From an uncultured Clostridia bacterium (GTDB lineage Bacteria; Bacillota; Clostridia; TANB77; CAG-508), in NCBI GenBank assembly GCA_934179885.1, contig CAKPQY010000051.1:1-5943 (forward strand): a stretch of DNA of 5,943 nt, written 5' to 3'. The notes under the pieces are model-generated. The model was not told the origin of the DNA, ran no database searches, and worked only from the letters and a program-made list of their open reading frames with translations. Positions 1 to 4,036 of the stretch are shown here, in pieces (position 1 is the first letter of the stretch; each line of letters opens with the position of its first letter). A program made the translations under genes and the position numbers.

Positions 1-355
1 GTGTAAATATTTCTTGATTTTTTTCGTTTAATGCCTTTGTTTTGTATTCTCCTGTTTCGTAATTCACATCATATGTGCAAATAAATACGCCTAGCTTTGA
101 GTTTGGTACTATTATCATTTCTTTGTATGATGGATCTATTATTGTGTTTCCTGTTGAGTCTATTACTCCCCATTTATTATCTTTATATGTTGCAAAGTAG
201 TTTTTTGTTGTTATTTTTCCTGTTGTTGTTTCTTTGCTTAGTAACCCTTTTATTATAAATATAAACATGATTATTACTATTATTGCAATTGCTACTGCAA
301 ATACTTTTTTCATGTTTAGTTTTGGTTCTGCATCATATCTTCTTCCTCTACTCAT
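1..355 (-). CDS. WG-repeat membrane-anchored protein, N-terminal part (3' end outside window)
   Basis: This is the first 118 codons of a gene that runs off the left edge. The start is ATG at 355, preceded by AAGGAGG (361-367) with a 5-nt spacing. The protein opens with a short basic cytoplasmic stretch (MSRGRRYDAEPKLNMKK). One strongly hydrophobic segment follows at about residues 18-37, with no signal-peptidase-like site, so it is probably an N-terminal membrane anchor with the rest outside the cell. Residues about 54-80 read YKDNKWGVIDSTGNTIIDPS, the pattern of a WG repeat (KWG.ID..G...I.P.Y). This beta-rich repeat is common in Firmicute and Bacteroidetes surface proteins and its ligand is usually unknown. 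More repeats would be expected past the window edge. The gene is divergent from the BI-1 gene and has its own promoters. The WG assignment is firm. The cellular role is not known and I do not guess one. Confidence 0.85.
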   Translation of the reverse strand, partial: MSRGRRYDAEPKLNMKKVFAVAIAIIVIIMFIFIIKGLLSKETTTGKITTKNYFATYKDNKWGVIDSTGNTIIDPSYKEMIIVPNSKLGVFICTYDVNYETGEYKTKALNEKNQEIFT

Positions 356-360
356 TTTTG

Positions 361-367
361 CCTCCTT
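361..367 (-). promoter_or_regulatory. Ribosome binding site of WG-repeat gene
   Basis: On the minus strand this reads AAGGAGG, followed by CAAAA and the ATG at 355. It is a near-perfect Shine-Dalgarno sequence and fixes the start. An in-frame ATG at 313 has no such site. Confidence 0.85.
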
Positions 368-399
368 GCATTTTTATTTTTCTAAAAGTTTTTATTAAA

Positions 400-429
400 A
401 TTATACCAATTTTTTAATTTTTCCTTCAA
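400..429 (-). promoter_or_regulatory. Sigma-A-like promoter (proximal) of WG-repeat gene
   Basis: The -10 box is a consensus TATAAT (400-405, minus strand) preceded by TGG, which makes it an extended -10 (TGnTATAAT). A -35-like TTGAAG lies at 424-429 with an 18-bp spacer. Transcription would start near 393 and give a leader of roughly 38 nt. It is inferred from sequence only and could work with, or instead of, the distal promoter at 443-471. Confidence 0.55.
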
Positions 430-442
430 TTTTAACAAATAA

Positions 443-471
443 ATTTTATCATATGCATTTAGAAAAGTCAA
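443..471 (-). promoter_or_regulatory. Sigma-A-like promoter (distal) of WG-repeat gene
   Basis: A -35 box TTGACT (466-471) and a -10 box TAAAAT (443-448) on the minus strand are separated by exactly 17 bp. This is a good housekeeping promoter match, upstream of the proximal candidate at 400-429. It points leftwards into the WG-repeat gene. Confidence 0.55.
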
Positions 472-505
472 TAAAACAAGTAAGGCAACAGTAATTTTGT
501 AACTC

Positions 506-534
506 TTGATTTATCAGTAATTTTAATATATAAT
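506..534 (+). promoter_or_regulatory. Sigma-A-like promoter of BI-1 gene
   Basis: A -35 box TTGATT (506-511) and a -10 box TATAAT (529-534) are separated by 17 bp. Transcription should begin near 541, leaving a leader of about 100 nt before the ATG at 640. That leader is longer than translation needs and contains two dyad elements (541-556 and 579-598), so control downstream of the promoter is plausible. Confidence 0.7.
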
Positions 535-540
535 AATATT

Positions 541-556
541 AATGGCTTAAGTCATT
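541..556. repeat. 16-bp imperfect palindrome at the predicted BI-1 transcription start
   Basis: AATGGCTTAAGTCATT is a continuous dyad around CTTAAG. The only asymmetry is one pair of positions (G opposite T). It falls directly on the predicted start site of the promoter at 506-534, where a bound repressor would block initiation. It could also be chance in AT-rich DNA. Confidence 0.35.
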
Positions 557-578
557 TTTATATATATTTCCTTTTGGC

Positions 579-598
579 AAACTAACATCTGTTAGTTT
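579..598. promoter_or_regulatory. Perfect 20-bp palindrome, candidate repressor operator in BI-1 leader
   Basis: The arms AAACTAACA and TGTTAGTTT are exact reverse complements around a 2-bp centre (TC). The length, perfect symmetry and short centre are typical of operators for dimeric helix-turn-helix repressors such as TetR-type proteins. No such regulator gene is in the window. It lies about 40-60 bp downstream of the predicted start site, where binding would act as a roadblock. As RNA it could also form an 8-bp hairpin with a 4-nt loop. The stem has little GC and the following T run is short (TTTTA), so a terminator is less likely. Confidence 0.5.
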
Positions 599-626
599 TA
601 CATAGATAAACTATAACATCAAAATT

Positions 627-631
627 GGAGG
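627..631 (+). promoter_or_regulatory. Ribosome binding site that sets the BI-1 start
   Basis: GGAGG lies 8 nt before the ATG at 640. An in-frame TTG at 625 overlaps this site and has no Shine-Dalgarno sequence of its own, so ATG 640 is the chosen start. Confidence 0.85.
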
Positions 632-639
632 AAAAAATT

Positions 640-1296
640 ATGTATGATTATGTAGAAGAACAAAAAAACGGCGAATTATCATTACGGGCCTATAATTTAA
701 CTATTGGATTTGTTTTATTATGGGGATTTGTAGTAAATGTATTGATGTGTAAATTCTGCACCAAAACATTTATGAGTTGGAACTTCACAGCAGTTGTAAT
801 TGGCTATTTTATCGTAGCTATTGCAGGAATATTAATAAGTAAATTTTCCTACAACCCTTTTATCAGTTTTATTGGTTATAATATGGTAGTACTACCAGTA
901 GGTGTTGTTTTAAGCATTGCATTGACTGAATATGATAAAATTTCAATTATGAATGCTTTGTTGACAACTACAGTTGTAACATTAATTATGATTATTTTAG
1001 CAACTGCAATTCCTAACATTTTCCTATCAATGGGAAAAGTGTTATTTGTTTGCTTAACAGGCGTTATTGTATGCGAGCTTATTTTTATGTTCATAGGTTT
1101 TGAAACTCCATCATTATGGGATTTCGGTATAGCTTTAATTTTCTGTGGATATATTGGTTACGACTGGGCTGAAGCACAAACTAAAGAACGTACTTTAGAT
1201 AATGCTGTTGATAGTGTTGTAGCTTTATACTTAGATATTGTAAATCTGTTCTTGAGGATTTTATCATCAAGTAGTAAGTCAAGTAAAAATGACTAA
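640..1296 (+). CDS. Bax inhibitor-1 (BI-1/TMBIM, YetJ-like) family membrane protein
   Basis: This is a 218-aa integral membrane protein with a short acidic N-terminus and about seven hydrophobic segments (roughly 22-39, 50-69, 74-94, 105-126, 133-153, 159-174 and 193-208). The length and topology match the Bax inhibitor-1 family. The C-terminal part carries the family signature: GYIGYDWAEAQ (about 171-180), then VALYLDIVNLFLRIL (about 194-208), ending in a Ser/Lys-rich cytoplasmic tail. In the Bacillus homologue YetJ, two aspartates 24 residues apart (D171 and D195) form the pH-sensitive pair that gates calcium leak. D175 and D199 here have the same spacing, so calcium or proton-linked ion leak across the membrane is a reasonable inference. 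The physiological role in bacteria is poorly known. The gene is monocistronic, with its own promoter (506-534), a palindromic leader and a downstream hairpin. It uses more T-ending codons than its neighbours' 5' regions. The family call is secure; the function is inferred. Confidence 0.9.
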   Translation: MYDYVEEQKNGELSLRAYNLTIGFVLLWGFVVNVLMCKFCTKTFMSWNFTAVVIGYFIVAIAGILISKFSYNPFISFIGYNMVVLPVGVVLSIALTEYDKISIMNALLTTTVVTLIMIILATAIPNIFLSMGKVLFVCLTGVIVCELIFMFIGFETPSLWDFGIALIFCGYIGYDWAEAQTKERTLDNAVDSVVALYLDIVNLFLRILSSSSKSSKND

Positions 1297-1320
1297 ATAA
1301 ACATCTAAATCATACCAAAT

Positions 1321-1346
1321 GAGGGGCTTGTTTTTACAAGTCCCTC
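1321..1346. terminator. Hairpin terminator between convergent BI-1 and spoIIE genes
   Basis: An 11-bp stem (GAGGGGCTTGT with ACAAGTCCCTC, one G-U pair in the plus-strand RNA) closes a 4-nt TTTT loop. It is 24 bp after the BI-1 stop and 27 bp after the spoIIE stop on the other strand. The U-tract is interrupted on the plus side (CTTTAAAAATTT) and poor on the minus side. The stem is by far the most GC-rich element in the intergenic region, so it probably ends transcription in both directions, more efficiently for BI-1. Confidence 0.75.
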
Positions 1347-1373
1347 TTTAAAAATTTATAATATGATACATTA

Positions 1374-3803
1374 CTATTTATCCAAAAATTTGCAAGCAAC
1401 TACACTCATATCATCTTTAGCAGTTCCATAGCCATTATCAATAGCCTCATTTAAAACCAAATCAGCTATCTTTTTAGTGTTATTAGTTTCTATATCTTCA
1501 AACAAATATTTAACCCATAATTCCTTATTTTTGTACTCTACATTAGAGTCTAAAATACCATCTGTACACATGAGCATAATTTCACCAGAAGATATATCTC
1601 TATCAAAAGTTTGAAGACTAGTTTCATTGATAATACCTGCTGGAAGTGAACTTGCTTTAATAAGTTGAACATTGCTTTTATTTTTTATATATGTTGGACA
1701 TGCTCCACTTTTTATTAATTCTATATTTCCATTATATAAATCGATAATTGCTATATCTAATGTTGCAAATATTTCTTCATTTTGATTTATTAAGCTTGAA
1801 TTTATTAGTTCTAATGATGTTTTTTTGTCAAAGCCTGAAAGTAATAAGTTTTCTAACATTTTTAATGCTTTATTACTGCTTTGTCTTGCTTCTTCTCCTG
1901 AACCCATTCCATCACTTAGTGCTACTAAATATTTTCCATCTTTTAGTTTTATGCTTAAGAAGCTATCTCCAGAAGTTTTACTGTTTGTTTTTGTTGTTTC
2001 AGAGTTTCCTATTGCCATTACAAATTTATCATCTGATAAAAAGTTAAGTCTTGTCCCTATGCTTGCTTCTTGATTTAATACAATCTTCTCTTTTAAGACT
2101 TCTGTAAGTATTTTTTCGATATAGTCTGTGTCTGTAATATTAGATTTTTCCATATATATTTCTACTAAAAATCTATCTTCTCTTTGTATTGAAATTTCTT
2201 GTATTTCTATATCTTTTTGTTTTAATAATTCTACTATTTGTTTTTTCTGGTTTGTATACTGTTCTTCATTTTTTATATTTTTTTCTATATTTTCTGCTAT
2301 GTTTGAAATTGCCTTTGATACACCTTTTAATTGTGTCTCTATGTTTTTCTTGTTTTCTTCAAATTTCTTTTGCCATACAAAGTTTGATTTACTAATTTTG
2401 TATGACATATTTATTACTCTTACCATTTGTGAAATATTTTCTTCTAAATATTCACTTATTTGATTATCATCAAATCCTACTATGTAACTGTTACATTTTG
2501 CAAATATTTCTAATAAAGATTTTCTTGTCATTTCTTGCTTGTCCACTAATATTTTAAATATTTCGTCCACTATTGGTCCATCTACTTTTGAAATGTCTTC
2601 ATATAACATGTTATTTTCATAACCACTTAAATTATCCAATAGTTCTGAAATAAATATTTCTTTGTTTGATTGTATTGGTTCTTGTACTTGTTCGTTTTCT
2701 TGTATTTTATATGTTTTTGCCATTTCTTGAATTGTGTCTGAAACATTGTTTAGTCTTTCAGCTGTTTCTTTACTTTTATTTAATGCTCTGTCTGGAAATA
2801 CTGGTAATAATTTTGAATTTCCAACAAATTCTTTTATATTTATTTGTACTGATTTTGGCACTGCAAGCAATCCAATTGATGCTATTAATATTTCTTTAAA
2901 GTGTATTAGTTCAACTGTATATCCATTTGATACATATGCTAAAACGATATTTCCTAAACAAAATCCTACTATTACACCTGGTTTGCCAAATTTATTTAAT
3001 ATTCCTGCTATCATCCCAGAAATTGCATATGCTGCTACCATTATTGGCTCAGATGATGTTATTACGCCTAATGTTACTCCTATTGTAACACCTGCCGTTG
3101 TTCCTACTAATACCCCATTTTTCCAACCTAATATTAAAACTATTAATATACTTAAAATATTTCTGATTGAAAAACCAAAAACACTTAAATTTCCAAATGC
3201 TCCTACTGATATTGCAAGCATTAAACTTGCGCCTAATATTTCTTCAATTGAAAATGCTTTTGCTTCAAAAAAGTCTCTAAATACTATTATAGAGTTTACA
3301 AATATTTTATAAAATACTATTACTATTATTGAAAAACATATTATTGATAACACATCATATAATGTAAATCCTGACATTCCTACCTTTGCTAATTGAATTA
3401 TTAGTGTTGATATAAATATGTTTTTGGCTAGATTTACTTTTTCGTTTTGGTCCTCTGTATTGTATTTTGGTTTTATTAAAAACATTGTTACTATTAATAC
3501 TAGTGCTGTTAATATATATGTTAGTGCTCCACTTATTCCAAATTTTATTGCGTTTCCGATTATTGCAAATACAACTATCCCTAGTAATGGAACCGAATTT
3601 GAAATACATGCTCCCAATATACTTATGCTAAATGGTGAGACTTCTCCTGTTATTCCTACCATTGATATCATTAGTGATATTGCATATATTGGTATGTTTT
3701 TTATTGAAAATACGTTTGAAAATATGTCTATTTTCTTTTTCTCTTTTCTTTCTTCTTCATAGCTTTGATTGTCTATTGTGCTTTCATTTATATTTTGAAA
3801 CAT
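1374..3803 (-). CDS. spoIIE: Stage II sporulation protein E (SpoIIE), PP2C-type phosphatase
   Basis: This 809-aa protein is close to the 827 aa of Bacillus SpoIIE and has the same architecture. About ten hydrophobic segments fill residues 37-317. A mostly helical, charged regulatory region follows (about 330-570, coiled-coil-like near 470-535). A C-terminal PP2C/SpoIIE phosphatase domain spans about 585-809. Catalytic-domain motifs are intact: SGDSF (611-615), LSDGMGSGEEA (629-639, metal-binding Asp631), FATLDIAIID (679-688), LPAGIINE (720-727), CTDGILDS (746-753, Asp748) and KDDMSVVA (796-803). In the family, SpoIIE dephosphorylates the anti-anti-sigma factor SpoIIAA-P at the polar septum, which frees sigma-F in the forespore. 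The membrane region also helps localise it with FtsZ. I chose ATG 3803 because GAGGTG lies 6 nt upstream; a GTG three codons earlier sits within that site. The gene stands alone, with no sporulation neighbours in the window. Its last 300 or so bases use noticeably more T-ending codons than the rest. Confidence 0.95.
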   Translation of the reverse strand: MFQNINESTIDNQSYEEERKEKKKIDIFSNVFSIKNIPIYAISLMISMVGITGEVSPFSISILGACISNSVPLLGIVVFAIIGNAIKFGISGALTYILTALVLIVTMFLIKPKYNTEDQNEKVNLAKNIFISTLIIQLAKVGMSGFTLYDVLSIICFSIIVIVFYKIFVNSIIVFRDFFEAKAFSIEEILGASLMLAISVGAFGNLSVFGFSIRNILSILIVLILGWKNGVLVGTTAGVTIGVTLGVITSSEPIMVAAYAISGMIAGILNKFGKPGVIVGFCLGNIVLAYVSNGYTVELIHFKEILIASIGLLAVPKSVQINIKEFVGNSKLLPVFPDRALNKSKETAERLNNVSDTIQEMAKTYKIQENEQVQEPIQSNKEIFISELLDNLSGYENNMLYEDISKVDGPIVDEIFKILVDKQEMTRKSLLEIFAKCNSYIVGFDDNQISEYLEENISQMVRVINMSYKISKSNFVWQKKFEENKKNIETQLKGVSKAISNIAENIEKNIKNEEQYTNQKKQIVELLKQKDIEIQEISIQREDRFLVEIYMEKSNITDTDYIEKILTEVLKEKIVLNQEASIGTRLNFLSDDKFVMAIGNSETTKTNSKTSGDSFLSIKLKDGKYLVALSDGMGSGEEARQSSNKALKMLENLLLSGFDKKTSLELINSSLINQNEEIFATLDIAIIDLYNGNIELIKSGACPTYIKNKSNVQLIKASSLPAGIINETSLQTFDRDISSGEIMLMCTDGILDSNVEYKNKELWVKYLFEDIETNNTKKIADLVLNEAIDNGYGTAKDDMSVVACKFLDK

Positions 3804-3809
3804 CCTTAC

Positions 3810-3815
3810 CACCTC
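3810..3815 (-). promoter_or_regulatory. Ribosome binding site that sets the spoIIE start
   Basis: The minus strand reads AAGAGGTGGTAAGG before ATG 3803. GAGGTG matches the 3' half of the AAGGAGGTG consensus with a 6-nt spacing. The upstream in-frame GTG (3810-3812) is part of this site, so it is an unlikely start. Confidence 0.75.
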
Positions 3816-3833
3816 TTAAACTTTTATAGCATT

Positions 3834-3866
3834 ATTTTACTACTTGTCCTTTGTATTTTTTGTCTT
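3834..3866 (-). promoter_or_regulatory. Candidate Spo0A-type promoter of spoIIE (21-bp spacer)
   Basis: On the minus strand a -10-like TAAAAT (3834-3839) is preceded 21 bp upstream by a -35-like AAGACA (3861-3866). Bacillus spoIIE and spoIIG promoters are known for such overlong spacers and for Spo0A boxes (TGTCGAA) overlapping the -35. Here TTTGTCTTT (3859-3867, plus strand) matches the first six bases of TTTGTCGAA and overlaps the -35. A weaker TGTCCTT follows at 3845-3851, 16 bp away. The predicted leader is about 24 nt. The box matches are partial, so this is a structural analogy, not a demonstrated site. Confidence 0.35.
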
Positions 3867-3887
3867 TTTTAGATATCTACTAAAAAA
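3865..3887. repeat. Inverted repeat upstream of spoIIE
   Basis: The arms TTTTTTAG (3865-3872) and CTAAAAAA (3880-3887) are exact reverse complements around 7 nt (ATATCTA). A second palindrome, AGATATCT (3871-3878), lies inside. It abuts the candidate -35 region of spoIIE. It could be a protein-binding site, or simply curved A/T-tract DNA. Confidence 0.35.
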
Positions 3888-3994
3888 AGTTTTTTACAGT
3901 TTGTGATATATAATTTATTTTTTTTACATCATTTATCTTTTTGTGCTTCTTATTTTATTATAATTTGGTGAAAAATGCAATAATTTTAAGCAAT
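3888..3994. other. AT-rich spacer, no gene seen
   Basis: This is intergenic sequence between the spoIIE promoter region and the terminator of the surface-protein gene. It has long T runs and no open frame with a ribosome binding site on either strand. TATAAT-like hexamers occur at 3909-3914 on the plus strand and near 3957-3962 on the minus strand, but neither has a convincing -35 partner. I see no structured RNA. Confidence 0.5.
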
Positions 3995-4031
3995 AAAAAA
4001 GAAATCTAGCAACTAAGCTAAATTTCTTTTT
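3995..4031 (-). terminator. Rho-independent terminator of the surface-protein gene
   Basis: On the minus strand the stem GAAATTTAGC pairs with GCTAGATTTC (one G-U) around a 6-nt loop (TTAGTT). The stem is extended by A/T pairs and followed by TTTTTTATT. It begins 6 bp after the TAG stop at 4037-4039. The flanking A and T runs are nearly symmetric, so it could also work on the plus strand, but no plus-strand gene ends here. Confidence 0.85.
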
Positions 4032-4036
4032 ATTTA

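Noticed and set aside
579..603. Leader hairpin of the BI-1 gene as an attenuator, terminator or riboswitch
   Set aside because: The stem has little GC and only a short T run follows. There is no larger conserved-looking aptamer. A DNA operator explains the 9+2+9 symmetry better.
574..617. Second promoter for BI-1 (TTGGCA at 574-579, or TATAAC at 612-617)
   Set aside because: TTGGCA has no acceptable -10 at normal spacing. TATAAC lacks a -35 and would start transcription at the ribosome binding site.
625..639. TTG start at 625 for the BI-1 gene
   Set aside because: It overlaps the GGAGG site that correctly serves the ATG at 640 and has no ribosome binding site of its own.
2734..3312. 192-codon open frame on the plus strand
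   Set aside because: It is antisense to the spoIIE membrane region. It has no ribosome binding site or promoter and its protein resembles nothing known. The AT-rich codon bias of spoIIE leaves this antisense frame open. The shorter plus-strand frames inside spoIIE and the surface gene are rejected for the same reason.
3804..3812. GTG start at 3812 for spoIIE
   Set aside because: The GTG is part of the Shine-Dalgarno sequence of ATG 3803, and nothing resembling a ribosome binding site precedes it.
3881..3914. Plus-strand promoter around TATAAT at 3909
   Set aside because: There is no -35 box at 16-18 bp and no plus-strand gene downstream.
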